A stretch of DNA of 64,000 nt from Burkholderiaceae bacterium (GCA_030158305.1 JAOATE010000079.1:29521-93520); one strand, 5' to 3'. Positions 30,812 to 39,652 are shown, counted from the first letter of the stretch. Made by a program: numbers and translations. The notes: a model not told the origin generated them from the letters alone.

Positions 30812-32049
30812 GCGCGGACCCCGCTTTCCTTTAGCACCGGAGCGCTCACCTGGACGACAGTCGCCGCAATCCTGAGAAAATAAGCCCGCATCAGGTTGTG
30901 ATAGCGCGAGTCATCCAGCAAAAACGCATCATGCCCGTGTGGCGCATTAATCTCCGCATACGTGGCAGGCTGACCGTTTTTAAGCAAAGCCTGCACAATT
31001 TCTCGGGAACGCTCAGGCGGAAACCGCCAGTCCGTCGTAAAAGACACAAGCAGAAAATCGGCCAGGGCAGGTGCAATCGCACGCGCGAAATCGCCCCCGC
31101 TTTGCTTGGCCGGATCAAAATAGTCTAGGGCGCGCGTGATCAACAAATAGGTATTGGCATCAAAATATTTAGAGAACTTTTCGCCCTGATAGCGCAGATA
31201 AGACTCAACCTCGAACTCCACCCCATAACCATAATGGTAGGCGCCATCGGCTGCGGGTTCGCGCTGGGTCCTGCCAAACTTTTCCGCCATATCGTCGTCA
31301 GACAGATAGGTGATATGACCAATCATTCTTGCTACGGATAATCCATGACGCGGCACAGTATTGTGCGCATAGTAATCACCCCCGTGGAACTCGGGGTCTG
31401 TGATGATGGCTCGCCGAGCGACTTCGTTAAAACCAATATTTTGCGCAGACAATCTTGGCGTACTCGCCACCACCACGCAATGCGCCACACGCTCAGGCAA
31501 AGTGATCGCCCAGCTGAGCGCCTGCATTCCTCCGAGCGACCCACCCATTACAGCAGCGAACCTTTGGATGCCAAGGCGATCCGCTACGCGCGCCTGCGCC
31601 GACACCCAGTCCTCAACGGTCAACACAGGGAAAGCCGCACCCCAAGGCTTGCCCGTTTCAGGGCGAATACTGGCGGGACCTGTGGAGCCAAAGCACGAAC
31701 CCAAATTATTGATACCAATGACAAAAAATACATTGGTATCGACCGGCTTACCTGGGCCGACCATGTTGTCCCACCAACCAATATCCTCAGGGTTTTCTGC
31801 CGAAATACCAGCCACATGGTGTGAAGCATTCAGCGCGTGGCAGATCAGCACAGCATTGCTGGCGTCCGCGTTTAAGGTCCCGTAAGTCTCAATCGCCAAA
31901 TCATAGGAAGACAAGGTGTGGCCGCTGACTAAAGGCAGGGGCTCATCAAAGTGCAAGAACTGTGTATGGACGACACCAACGGAACCCATTGGCGGGACAA
32001 AGGGATTTTGTGAGGGGGACTCGCCCTTGATACTGGACGGAATTGTCAT
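30808..32049 (-). CDS. metX: Homoserine O-acyltransferase MetX
   Basis: Alpha/beta-hydrolase-fold enzyme that acylates homoserine in methionine synthesis, 413 residues. The nucleophile is Ser171 in [18 protein letters not shown] is the conserved loop; the Asp and His partners lie in [10 protein letters not shown] and [11 protein letters not shown]. MetX paired with MetW is often a succinyl- rather than acetyltransferase; which applies here is not settled by sequence reading. A SAM-II-type riboswitch directly precedes the ATG, so expression should fall when SAM is high. Confidence 0.95.
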   Translation of the reverse strand: MTIPSSIKGESPSQNPFVPPMGSVGVVHTQFLHFDEPLPLVSGHTLSSYDLAIETYGTLNADASNAVLICHALNASHHVAGISAENPEDIGWWDNMVGPGKPVDTNVFFVIGINNLGSCFGSTGPASIRPETGKPWGAAFPVLTVEDWVSAQARVADRLGIQRFAAVMGGSLGGMQALSWAITLPERVAHCVVVASTPRLSAQNIGFNEVARRAIITDPEFHGGDYYAHNTVPRHGLSVARMIGHITYLSDDDMAEKFGRTQREPAADGAYHYGYGVEFEVESYLRYQGEKFSKYFDANTYLLITRALDYFDPAKQSGGDFARAIAPALADFLLVSFTTDWRFPPERSREIVQALLKNGQPATYAEINAPHGHDAFLLDDSRYHNLMRAYFLRIAATVVQVSAPVLKESGVRA

Positions 32050-32054
32050 ACAGA

Positions 32055-32115
32055 CCTTCTTTAGCGGGATTTATGAGGCGCCCGCAAGCGGATCGAGCAA
32101 ATCGGCGCCAACTAT
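32055..32115 (-). promoter_or_regulatory. metX: SAM-II (SAM-alpha) riboswitch before metX
   Basis: On the minus strand a 6-bp P1 stem GGCGCC (32109-32104) / GGCGCC (32082-32077) encloses GATTTG...CTTGCG, and is followed by TCATAAATCCCGCTAAAG. GATTTG, CTTGC, ATAAA and CGCTAAAGA are the conserved SAM-II elements in the right order. The loop GCG can pair with CGC of the tail, and a loop CC with the tail GG, giving the H-type pseudoknot. AAGG at 32058-32055 lies 5 bases before the metX ATG, so ligand binding would mask the ribosome site. No SAM-I or SAM-IV features are seen. Confidence 0.88.
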
Positions 32116-32324
32116 TTGAAAGTTTAACATCGACACGACAACAAAACAGCGAAGTGAACTGCGCGCGCGCAACGCTCTTAAACACCCTGTTACAACTTTT
32201 CCAGCACCCCAAACACTTTCTTACAAATGAACCTCACACCACAGGGGTTCTGCGCATTCTAATGAGAGCAATAAACACTCACACTAACAAATTCTCAATT
32301 GCGTCCCTTAGAGGCTTTTTTCTC

Positions 32325-32615
32325 ATGACAAATCCACGTCTTTCCGGACGCGAGTTGCAATGCCTGGAGTGGGTATTTGCTGGCAAAACCAGCTGGGAAA
32401 TCGGCTTGATCATTGGGCTCTCCGAACGGACAGTCAACTTTCACTTGTTCAATGCCTGCCGCAAACTCAAGGTATACGGTCGACAAGCAGGGGTTGCTCA
32501 GGCATTGCGACTCGGCCTCTTAACGGGCAATCCTCACTTCAACCGAAGCGAACGAACAAACTCCAGCGCATTCTCATTTGAAAGAGATTGTTTCGGCCCA
32601 GAGACCACGACTTGA
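32325..32615 (+). CDS. Stand-alone LuxR-type helix-turn-helix protein, quorum-regulator-like
   Basis: A protein of about 97 residues whose core LSGRELQCLEWVFAGKTSWEIGLIIGLSERTVNFHLFNACRKL is the DNA-binding domain of LuxR-type quorum regulators (LSGRELQCLEW and SERTVNFHL are diagnostic), without any autoinducer-binding domain. GAGG is 10 bases before the ATG at 32325; an alternative ATG at 32262 would add 21 residues. The last roughly 28 residues lie over the 3' end of the convergent lipoprotein gene. It is divergent from the metX leader. Confidence 0.72.
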   Translation: MTNPRLSGRELQCLEWVFAGKTSWEIGLIIGLSERTVNFHLFNACRKLKVYGRQAGVAQALRLGLLTGNPHFNRSERTNSSAFSFERDCFGPETTT

Positions 32616-33040
32616 ATCAACATGCCACGATGCACAACCACGCGAGCCATCATCAGGGAGGGCTTGTTTGCCACAACAGTTTCCAAGGTAAAAACCTCTC
32701 CTTTCAGTGCACTTTCGGGCGCTTGCTTTCCGGCACGCACTGCAAGTGCTGAGACCACTGTCTTGACCAAGGCCTGGCTTTTCTCTTGGCCGAGGGTCTC
32801 CGGCAACGGGATAAAGCCTACAGAGAACACAGACGGCCCGACGGCCGACGAGGTCAGGGAAAACGTAGTGGAAATCCCTTCAACGTCGATTTGTCGCTGT
32901 TCGGTCTGAATGCGCGAAGGAAACATAATGACGCCACGATCCTCGGCCACCGTGAACTCCCGCCAATTGTATTCAGGCGTACACCCTCCTAACGCTGCGA
33001 CCGAAAACCACAACAACAATAGGGAAATAAATTTACGCAC
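32534..33040 (-). CDS. Small lipoprotein of unknown function
   Basis: Predicted lipoprotein of about 168 residues with signal VRKFISLLLLWFSVAALGGC; the acylated Cys is residue 20. The GTG at 33040 is chosen because GAGGCG lies just upstream and it gives a normal signal peptide; the frame is open back to 33121. The mature part has no motif I recognise, beyond an alternating-hydrophobic beta-like pattern and a C-terminal NENALEFVRSLRL. Its 3' end overlaps the convergent LuxR-type gene by 82 bases. Confidence 0.75.
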   Translation of the reverse strand: MRKFISLLLLWFSVAALGGCTPEYNWREFTVAEDRGVIMFPSRIQTEQRQIDVEGISTTFSLTSSAVGPSVFSVGFIPLPETLGQEKSQALVKTVVSALAVRAGKQAPESALKGEVFTLETVVANKPSLMMARVVVHRGMLIQVVVSGPKQSLSNENALEFVRSLRLK

Positions 33041-33182
33041 AAATCGCCTCAAAAATACCGACTTAGGGGTGAAAATGAATGACAAACAATACCTAGGTAA
33101 ATTGTCCTCTATTTTTGCCATACGCGGGTACAGTCACGCATCCCTTAAAATGAATTGATTCGCTTCAGCAATAGGTTTACCA

Positions 33183-34748
33183 GTGTCCATATTGACTCAA
33201 CGTCTTGCCACCCTCCAATTACACCCAGAAGTTCTGGGGAAGTCGCTGCGCGGCATTGAAAAAGAGGGCCTGCGCGTCGACGCAACAGGCACGTTATCCA
33301 AACGCTCCCACCCCTCAGCGCTGGGCTCAGCCCTGACGCATCCTCGTATTACGACAGACTACTCTGAAGCATTGCTAGAGCTCATTACCGGTACCCACTC
33401 AAACGTTGACAGCCTGATGGCTGAGCTCAACGAGGTGCACCGCGTCGTGGCCTCCACCTTGAGCGATGAGCTCATGTGGAACCACTCAATGCCGGCGCAC
33501 CTCCCCGCAGACAATGAAATTCCGATCGGCTGGTATGGCACATCCAATACTGGAATGATCAAGCACGTCTACCGCAGAGGCTTGGCAGAGCGCTACGGTC
33601 GCACCATGCAGTGCATTGCCGGCCTGCATTACAACTTTTCTTTTGATGAGTCTCTTTGGGAATTGCTTGATCTCCCTCAACCTACTGCTCAGGAACGCCG
33701 ATCTGCTGGTTATATTGCGCTGATCCGTAACTTCACACGCTACAGCTGGCTGCTGATGTACTTATTTGGAGCCTCCCCCGCAGTCTCAAAAGACTTTTTA
33801 CGCGGAAAGACTGGTGAGTTACAGGAGTTAGATGCGCAAACCATGTATCTGCCTTATGCCACGAGTCTGCGCATGAGTGATCTAGGGTATCAAAACAAGG
33901 CGCAATCCGGTCTCAAGCTTTGCTACAACGACCTCAATACATTTCTTGAGCGCCTCTATGACGCAGTGACAACCCCTTGGCCGGACTACCAAGCTATCGG
34001 GACCCATCGTCATGGTGAGTGGATACAGCTCAACACAAATGTTTTGCAAATTGAAAATGAGTTTTACTCAAGCATCCGTCCCAAGCGCACGACAGGCCCT
34101 TGCGAACGCCCAATTACAGCCTTAGCAGAGCGCGGCATTCAGTACATTGAAGTACGCTGCCTCGATATCGATCCGACACAGCCCACCGGGATTTCAGCGG
34201 AAACTGCCCGCTTTGTAGACGCATTTGTTCTTTTTTGCGCCCTACAGGAAAGCCCGCCTTTTACCGACAGTGGCTGGTGCCCCGAAAGCGCAGCCAACTT
34301 TGCACGGGTCGTTAAACAAGGCCGGGAGCCCGGCTTGATGCTCTCAAAACTCGGACAACCAATGCCACTCAAGCAATGGGCGGACGAACTACTGGACGAA
34401 ATTGCTCAGTGCGCCGAAACGCTCGATGGCACGTTAAAAGAAAAAGACTACAAAACCGCTGTGCTGTCCCAGCGGGCGAAAGTCGCTGATCCCACAAAAA
34501 CACCATCTGCCCAGTTTTTAGAGCAACTCATCGCACGCAAGCTCTCTTTTCACGACTTTACGCTGGAACAAAGCGCCGAACACGCGCAAAGTCTCAAGAA
34601 GACAGGCTTAAGCCCGGCAGAGCTCGCTGCCACACAGGCGCAAGCTACACAGTCACTCATGGAGCAACAGGAGCTTGAGGCAAATGATCAAGAGAGTTTT
34701 GACGCTTATGTTGCTCGCTTTCACCAAGCTTTAAAAAAGCCAACCTAA
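33183..34748 (+). CDS. gshA: Glutamate-cysteine ligase
   Basis: First enzyme of glutathione synthesis, joining L-glutamate and L-cysteine with ATP. The 521-residue sequence shows LRGIEKEGLRVDATG, THPRITTDYSEALLELIT and MQCIAGLHYNFSF, all marks of the proteobacterial type I enzyme, and YIEVRCLDIDPTQPTGI. The start is GTG at 33183. Its stop codon sits within the terminator hairpin of the convergent tRNA-Arg gene. Confidence 0.95.
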   Translation: MSILTQRLATLQLHPEVLGKSLRGIEKEGLRVDATGTLSKRSHPSALGSALTHPRITTDYSEALLELITGTHSNVDSLMAELNEVHRVVASTLSDELMWNHSMPAHLPADNEIPIGWYGTSNTGMIKHVYRRGLAERYGRTMQCIAGLHYNFSFDESLWELLDLPQPTAQERRSAGYIALIRNFTRYSWLLMYLFGASPAVSKDFLRGKTGELQELDAQTMYLPYATSLRMSDLGYQNKAQSGLKLCYNDLNTFLERLYDAVTTPWPDYQAIGTHRHGEWIQLNTNVLQIENEFYSSIRPKRTTGPCERPITALAERGIQYIEVRCLDIDPTQPTGISAETARFVDAFVLFCALQESPPFTDSGWCPESAANFARVVKQGREPGLMLSKLGQPMPLKQWADELLDEIAQCAETLDGTLKEKDYKTAVLSQRAKVADPTKTPSAQFLEQLIARKLSFHDFTLEQSAEHAQSLKKTGLSPAELAATQAQATQSLMEQQELEANDQESFDAYVARFHQALKKPT

Positions 34749-34758
34749 TCAGGTTGGC
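34731..34758 (-). terminator. Intrinsic terminator of tRNA-Arg, inside the gshA 3' end
   Basis: An 8-bp perfect stem GCCAACCT/AGGTTGGC (34739-34758) with a 4-base loop is followed on the minus strand by TTTTTT (34738-34731 region). The orientation fits the tRNA-Arg transcript. The hairpin contains the gshA stop codon, so it is coding sequence on the plus strand. Confidence 0.8.
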
Positions 34759-34802
34759 GGCAACGGGGGCATCAGGCGTAGATTCAGTCTTTTTTAGCTG
34801 GC

Positions 34803-34877
34803 TGGTGCGCCCGACAGGAATCGAACCTGTATCGAGAGCTTCGGAAACTCTTATTCTATCCATTGAACTACGGGCGC
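34803..34877 (-). tRNA. tRNA-Arg (anticodon CCG)
   Basis: The acceptor stem GCGCCCG pairs with CGGGCGC; a D-arm AGTTCAATGGATAGA follows, then an anticodon arm with loop TTCCGAA (anticodon CCG) and a T-arm with GGTTCGATTCC. The 3' CCA is encoded (34805-34803). 75 bases including CCA. Confidence 0.96.
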
Positions 34878-34887
34878 CAGCGGGCGA

Positions 34888-34893
34888 ATTATA
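34888..34893 (-). promoter_or_regulatory. Promoter -10 box of tRNA-Arg with GC-rich discriminator
   Basis: TATAAT on the minus strand lies 10 bases upstream of the tRNA 5' end and is followed by the GC-rich TCGCCCGC. GC-rich discriminators are typical of stringently controlled stable-RNA promoters. The -35 is weak. Confidence 0.55.
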
Positions 34894-34944
34894 GCGGCAG
34901 ATGCGAACCGCCCTTTTAAACAAATGGGATTGGTGACGCTCTTT

Positions 34945-34974
34945 TTCACCTAGCCCGTCCGATGCCGCTATAAT
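34945..34974 (+). promoter_or_regulatory. Candidate sigma-70 promoter for the cytochrome c gene
   Basis: TTCACC (34945-34950) and a consensus TATAAT (34969-34974) are separated by 18 bases, 45 bases upstream of the cytochrome start codon. Confidence 0.5.
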
Positions 34975-35019
34975 CCTTGGGTTGTAAGAAAACCGCCGAA
35001 CAACTTGCAGGATTTGGTC

Positions 35020-35889
35020 ATGAGCAATACGCAGCCACACGAAGAACATCAATCACCTATCAAGACACCCAAGCAACTGATCGTGACGATCGTGCTGTCT
35101 TTTGTCTTGCCCATCATTATCATCATCTTGCTGGTCAAGCTTGTTACTGCAGGCGACCAAGTGGGTGCGGGCTCTGACACTCTTGGTCCCGAAGCCACCC
35201 AAAAGCGTATTGCGCCTATCGCCAAACTAGATCTCGTTGACGCAAGCGGCCCCAAGGTATTTAAAACTGGTGAGCAAGTCTACACAGCGGTCTGTGCAGG
35301 CTGCCACGTCGCTGGCGCGGCTGGTGCCCCCAAGTTTGGAGATGCTGCGGCATGGTCTGCACCGATCGCCACAGGCCTTCAGTCCATGATAGCCAGTGTC
35401 ATCAAAGGTAAAGGCGCAATGCCCGCCAAAGGCGGCAACCCAGCGCTGGACGACTTTGAAATTGCTCGCGCAGTGGTTTACATGGCAAATGCTGCAGGCG
35501 GCAAGTTCGCTGAACCTGCCGAACCCAAGCCTGCCGAAGCTGCTGCAGCGCCAGCGGCAGCACCAGTCATGGCCCCAGCAGCAGCTGCCGCACCAAAAGC
35601 TCCTGCAACCGTTGCCGCAGCTGCACCTGCTGCTGCACCAGCCACCAATGACGTCGGTGAGAAGCTCTACAAACAAGCCTGTGCAGCCTGCCACGTCGCA
35701 GGTGTCGCTGGCGCGCCAAAGTTTGCTGACAAAGCAGCCTGGGCGCCACGTATCGCAACCGGTATGGATGCGCTAGTCGCCTCTGTCGTGGCCGGCAAGG
35801 GCATCATGCCTGCTAAGGGCGGTGCTGCTGGAGCCAGTGACGCTGACCTGCGCGCAGCCACACAATATATGGTTGACGCAGCCAAGTGA
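35020..35889 (+). CDS. Dihaem cytochrome c5-type protein, membrane anchored
   Basis: A 289-residue protein with one N-terminal membrane helix (about residues 20-43) and two homologous cytochrome c domains. The first haem site is CAGCH (92-96) with distal Met134 in GAMPAKGG; the second is CAACH (221-225) with Met263 in GIMPAKGG. An Ala/Pro-rich linker (about 165-208) joins them. AGGA is 7 bases before the ATG at 35020. Likely a periplasmic electron carrier between the bc1 complex or other donors and an oxidase; partners are inferred. The two haem domains look like an internal duplication. Confidence 0.92.
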   Translation: MSNTQPHEEHQSPIKTPKQLIVTIVLSFVLPIIIIILLVKLVTAGDQVGAGSDTLGPEATQKRIAPIAKLDLVDASGPKVFKTGEQVYTAVCAGCHVAGAAGAPKFGDAAAWSAPIATGLQSMIASVIKGKGAMPAKGGNPALDDFEIARAVVYMANAAGGKFAEPAEPKPAEAAAAPAAAPVMAPAAAAAPKAPATVAAAAPAAAPATNDVGEKLYKQACAACHVAGVAGAPKFADKAAWAPRIATGMDALVASVVAGKGIMPAKGGAAGASDADLRAATQYMVDAAK

Positions 35890-35898
35890 TTCTCGGTT

Positions 35899-35938
35899 CA
35901 GTCTGGGCGCCTTGCCATTGGTAGCGGCGCCCAGACTG
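35899..35938. terminator. Long perfect inverted repeat between convergent genes
   Basis: CAGTCTGGGCGCC and its exact complement (35926-35938) form a 13-bp GC-rich stem around a 14-base loop, in the 57-base gap between the cytochrome and hydroxyacyl-CoA dehydrogenase stops. It could end or stabilise transcripts in both directions, but neither side has a T-run. Confidence 0.6.
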
Positions 35939-35946
35939 TCAACCCT

Positions 35947-37461
35947 CTAGGCACTCAACAAAGACATCCCTAGCTGCACGCGACGCTGCAGCCACAAGCT
36001 TGGACGATAGCGCGGGTCACCCGTCACGCTCTGCATATTGCGCAGGATATCCAAAATATTTTCTGCGCCTAGCGCATCGCCCAATCCCAAAGGACCTTTG
36101 GGATACCCCAAACCAAGATTGACCGCGCGATCAATGTCCTCGGGGGTCGCGATATTTTGCTGAGCAATGTCACACGCAACGTTCACGATCATGGCGACGA
36201 TTCGTTGCGCAACAAAACCCGCCGAGTCTCGAACAATACTGACACGCACACTATCGCCACCAAAAATCGCATGGGCTTTTTGTAGATACTCCGGATGTGT
36301 GGCAGGCGATACCATGAGCGTGCGCCTGCGCGAGTGCTCAAAATCATGCAGCGTATCAAGACCCACTGTACGCGCAGGGTCAAGCTTTTGCTTGGATACC
36401 GCTGTCGAGACATCCTCGCCGAATGGTGTCACAACAATGAGGCTATCTACGTCGGGCGCGTGTCCGCCCTGCACTTGAGCGCCAAGCCGCTTGAGGAGCT
36501 CTACCGCTCTGGCATGGCCCAGATGATGTGCCGGACTGACCCACACTTTGGCCGGACCATTTAAAGCAGGCGCCGGTGCCTCAATCACAGGCTGCTTTTG
36601 ACCCTCCACATAGGCATAAAAGCCTCCCTGACTCTTGCGACCGTACAAACCACCCGCTACGCGTACGGTTCCGATTGGCGAGGGCTTAAAGCGTGGCTCT
36701 TCATAAAACTGATGATAAATGGACTCCATCACGGCATGCGACACATCAAGTCCAGTCAAATCCATCAGCTCAAAGGGCCCCATTTTGAAACCGGCCTGTT
36801 CGCGCATGATCCCATCGACTGTTGAAAAATCAGTCACGTTTTCCTGCACCACACGCAAACCCTCGGTATTCATCCCGCGGCCCGCATGATTGACAATAAA
36901 ACCAGGCATATCTTTGGCACGCACTGGCGTGTGCCCCATCCGCACTGTGAGTGCCATGAGCGCATCACCCACAGCAGGGTCCGTGCGTAAACCATCGATC
37001 ACCTCAACCACTTTCATGAGGGGAACGGGATTAAAAAAGTGAAAGCCAGCCACGCGCTCTGGATGTGCGCAAACCGCTGCAATTGAGGTAATCGACAGTG
37101 AAGAAGTATTCGAAACGAGAATACATTCGGCTGAAACCACCGACTCAAGCTCTTTAAAAAAAGGCTGTTTAACATCGAGCCGTTCAATAATGGCCTCGAT
37201 GATGAGATCACAGTCGGACAAATCCTTGATTTCATCGATCAAATACAACCTGCCCAAAGCCTCATGGGCCTGCTCAGCCGTCATTTTTCCTTTGGAGGCG
37301 AGCATCGTCCACGTGTTGGTCAGCGTGTCGCGCGCGGAGTTCAGCGCAGCTGGATTGGTATCGAACAGTTTGACTCGCAAACCCGCTTGGGCGGCAATTT
37401 GCGCGATGCCTCGCCCCATTGCGCCAGCACCGGCCACACCTACTGTCTGAATCGCTTTCAT
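35947..37461 (-). CDS. 3-hydroxyacyl-CoA dehydrogenase (PaaH/PaaC type)
   Basis: NAD-dependent oxidation of 3-hydroxyacyl-CoA, 504 residues. The Rossmann motif GAGAMG is at residues 11-16; SNTSSLSITSIA and HFFNPVPLMKVVEVI are catalytic-domain motifs, followed by the HAD C-terminal domain with PGFIVNHAGRGMNTEGL, and a second, duplicated C-terminal domain (DSAGFVAQRIVAMIVNVACD). That double C-terminal layout is typical of the phenylacetate-pathway enzyme PaaH, but no other paa genes are near, so the pathway is uncertain. It could serve general fatty-acid oxidation. Confidence 0.9.
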   Translation of the reverse strand: MKAIQTVGVAGAGAMGRGIAQIAAQAGLRVKLFDTNPAALNSARDTLTNTWTMLASKGKMTAEQAHEALGRLYLIDEIKDLSDCDLIIEAIIERLDVKQPFFKELESVVSAECILVSNTSSLSITSIAAVCAHPERVAGFHFFNPVPLMKVVEVIDGLRTDPAVGDALMALTVRMGHTPVRAKDMPGFIVNHAGRGMNTEGLRVVQENVTDFSTVDGIMREQAGFKMGPFELMDLTGLDVSHAVMESIYHQFYEEPRFKPSPIGTVRVAGGLYGRKSQGGFYAYVEGQKQPVIEAPAPALNGPAKVWVSPAHHLGHARAVELLKRLGAQVQGGHAPDVDSLIVVTPFGEDVSTAVSKQKLDPARTVGLDTLHDFEHSRRRTLMVSPATHPEYLQKAHAIFGGDSVRVSIVRDSAGFVAQRIVAMIVNVACDIAQQNIATPEDIDRAVNLGLGYPKGPLGLGDALGAENILDILRNMQSVTGDPRYRPSLWLQRRVQLGMSLLSA

Positions 37462-37530
37462 ATGTTTTCCTGAAATCTAATTAGATCAAACTATAGCTGT
37501 TGCATAATAGTCATATTCAAGGCTCTCGTC

Positions 37531-38466
37531 ATGATCGGCACCGATCTGACCACACCACTTCGACAGCGCACTTTTTTTATGACATCAATCCTCCCGAGTG
37601 GCAGTCCCATTACGGAACTACAGTTCCCATTGGTGTTTGCCACGCGTGACCCTGAGGGTCACAAAGGGACTTTTGGTTCTGTTGGCATACTAGGTGGCTC
37701 AAGCGGCATGACCGGCGCAGTGATTTTGGCAGGACGGGCGGCGCTTAAAAGTGGTGCGGGCAAAGTCTATCTCGCACTGACTCAAACACCCCTTCCTGTT
37801 GCCTACGACAGCCTCAACCCAGAAATGATGCTGCATGATGCACATGCCTTGCTTGAAAAACCAGCAACCATGGATGCCTGGGTCGCTGGTTGCGGGCTCG
37901 GTCTTGCACCTGCTGCGCTGCACTTACTGCGCCTGTTACTGAGCGCTCGAGCTGAACGCCCGCTCGTCCTAGATGCCGATGCGCTCAATGCGCTCGCTCG
38001 AGGCGACATTTCAAATACCTGGGGTCGAGGACTCGTCGTGCTGACGCCGCACCCTGCTGAGGCAGCCAGGCTGCTGCAGACAGACACCCAAACGATTCAA
38101 GCAGACCGACCAAGTGCCGCACAAAAACTTGCCCACGCCTACCACGCTTGGATCGTACTTAAAGGCGCCGGAACAATCGTTTGCTCCCCCAGCGGGGTCT
38201 GGCAAATCAACACCAGCGGCAATGTCGGTCTCGCCACAGGCGGAACGGGAGATGTCTTAAGCGGTTTTCTTGGCAGCCTGTTGGCACAAGGCATTCCAGC
38301 TGAACAAGCCATTCCGGGTGCCGTTTGGCTTCACGGTGCGGCCGCCGATGTGCTCGTAGCGCAAGGCCGAGGACCAATTGGTTTAACTGCAGGCGAACTG
38401 CCAGAGGCCATCCGCGAACTCAGAAATCGAGTATCTTTTAAAAAAGACAACACCAAGCCACTTTAG
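37531..38466 (+). CDS. nnrD: ADP-dependent NAD(P)H-hydrate dehydratase
   Basis: Repairs hydrated NAD(P)H (NAD(P)HX). The protein has the ribokinase-fold CARKD domain: GTFGSVGILGGSSGMTGAVILAG, VLDADALNAL, VVLTPHPAEAARLL, VLKGAGT and ATGGTGDVLSGFLG. There is no N-terminal epimerase (YjeF_N) domain, so the NnrE partner must be encoded elsewhere. ATG 37531 has AAGG 8 bases upstream; ATG 37579 is an alternative that drops 16 residues. It is 11 bases before the M20 peptidase gene. Confidence 0.9.
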   Translation: MIGTDLTTPLRQRTFFMTSILPSGSPITELQFPLVFATRDPEGHKGTFGSVGILGGSSGMTGAVILAGRAALKSGAGKVYLALTQTPLPVAYDSLNPEMMLHDAHALLEKPATMDAWVAGCGLGLAPAALHLLRLLLSARAERPLVLDADALNALARGDISNTWGRGLVVLTPHPAEAARLLQTDTQTIQADRPSAAQKLAHAYHAWIVLKGAGTIVCSPSGVWQINTSGNVGLATGGTGDVLSGFLGSLLAQGIPAEQAIPGAVWLHGAAADVLVAQGRGPIGLTAGELPEAIRELRNRVSFKKDNTKPL

Positions 38467-38477
38467 ACAAGGATCTT

Positions 38478-39644
38478 ATGAATACCGCGACTGCGCCAGG
38501 ACTTGACCGCCCCGCCACTACGCCTGAGGCGCAAGCCCTCGCCGAAGGCATCCGCACTTGGATCGAGTGCGAATCACCATCTAATGACCCTGCAGCAGTC
38601 CATCGCATGGCGCAAATTGTGGTCACCAAAGCAAAGTCTGCCGGCTTGAAAGTTGAACTGAGCGAAATCGGTCCCACCCAACTCCCCTTGATTCATGCGA
38701 CCAACCGTGCGGACGGTGACACGCGCCCCGGCCTGCTGTTGCTTGCCCATATCGATACTGTCCATCCACACGGCACGCTTCAAACCAACCCTTGCCGGAT
38801 CGAGGACGACAAACTATACGGACCTGGATGTTTTGACATGAAGGGAGGGACTTTTTTAGCCCTGACCGCTTTAGGTGAATTTTCTAAACCAGGCTCTACT
38901 CCGATGCCCGTTGACTTTCTACTTGTCCCCGACGAAGAAGTCGGCAGCCATGCCTCGCGCGAACACATCGAGGCCTTTGCCAAGCGCGCGGTCTACACTC
39001 TCGTCCCGGAACCTGCCCGCCCAAATGGTGGGCGCTGCGTCACGGGACGCAAAGGCACGGGCATGCTTAAACTCGTCGTGACTGGAAAGCCCTCGCATGC
39101 TGGCATGGCGCACGAAAAAGGCCGTAGTGCTATTCGAGAAATGGCCCATCAAATCTTGGCCCTAGAGGCCATGACTGACTACAGCCGCGGCATCACCGTC
39201 AGTGTTGGCACAATCAGCGGCGGCACGGTCACCAACACCGTCCCATCACATTGCGAAGTGATGGTGGACTTCCGCATTCCTGACGAAGCGACGGGACAAG
39301 AGGTGTTAGCGCGCATGCAAGCGCTCAAGCCCGTTGGCCCTGATGTCACGCTGAATATTGAGGTCGAGCTCAATCGTCCGGCAATGGTCAAATCTCCCGC
39401 CGCAGACAAACTGCTAGAAACACTCAAGCCCTTTGCAAGCGACGCAGGATTTGTGCTCGAAGAAGCACCCGTTTCAGGTGGCGGCAGTGATGCAAACTTT
39501 ACCGCCGCAATTGGTTGTCCGTCTATTGACGGACTCGGTGCCGAAGGTGATGGTGCGCACACATTGCGCGAGCACATTTTTGTCTCAACACTGCCACGAA
39601 GATTGCAATTCTGGCGTAACACGCTCGCCAATCTCACCGCATAG
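38478..39644 (+). CDS. M20 family metallopeptidase (carboxypeptidase G2-like)
   Basis: Two-zinc aminoacylase/carboxypeptidase of 388 residues. Zinc and catalytic motifs: LLLLAHIDTVHPHG, GPGCFDMKGG with a metal-bridging Asp, and VPDEEVGSHAS with the catalytic Glu; GGSDANFTAAIG is in the C-terminal part. No signal peptide. AAGGAT precedes the ATG and the gene is cotranscribed with nnrD. Substrate could be a folate, an acyl amino acid or a dipeptide; not resolvable here. Confidence 0.88.
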   Translation: MNTATAPGLDRPATTPEAQALAEGIRTWIECESPSNDPAAVHRMAQIVVTKAKSAGLKVELSEIGPTQLPLIHATNRADGDTRPGLLLLAHIDTVHPHGTLQTNPCRIEDDKLYGPGCFDMKGGTFLALTALGEFSKPGSTPMPVDFLLVPDEEVGSHASREHIEAFAKRAVYTLVPEPARPNGGRCVTGRKGTGMLKLVVTGKPSHAGMAHEKGRSAIREMAHQILALEAMTDYSRGITVSVGTISGGTVTNTVPSHCEVMVDFRIPDEATGQEVLARMQALKPVGPDVTLNIEVELNRPAMVKSPAADKLLETLKPFASDAGFVLEEAPVSGGGSDANFTAAIGCPSIDGLGAEGDGAHTLREHIFVSTLPRRLQFWRNTLANLTA

Positions 39645-39652
39645 ATTGTGTC

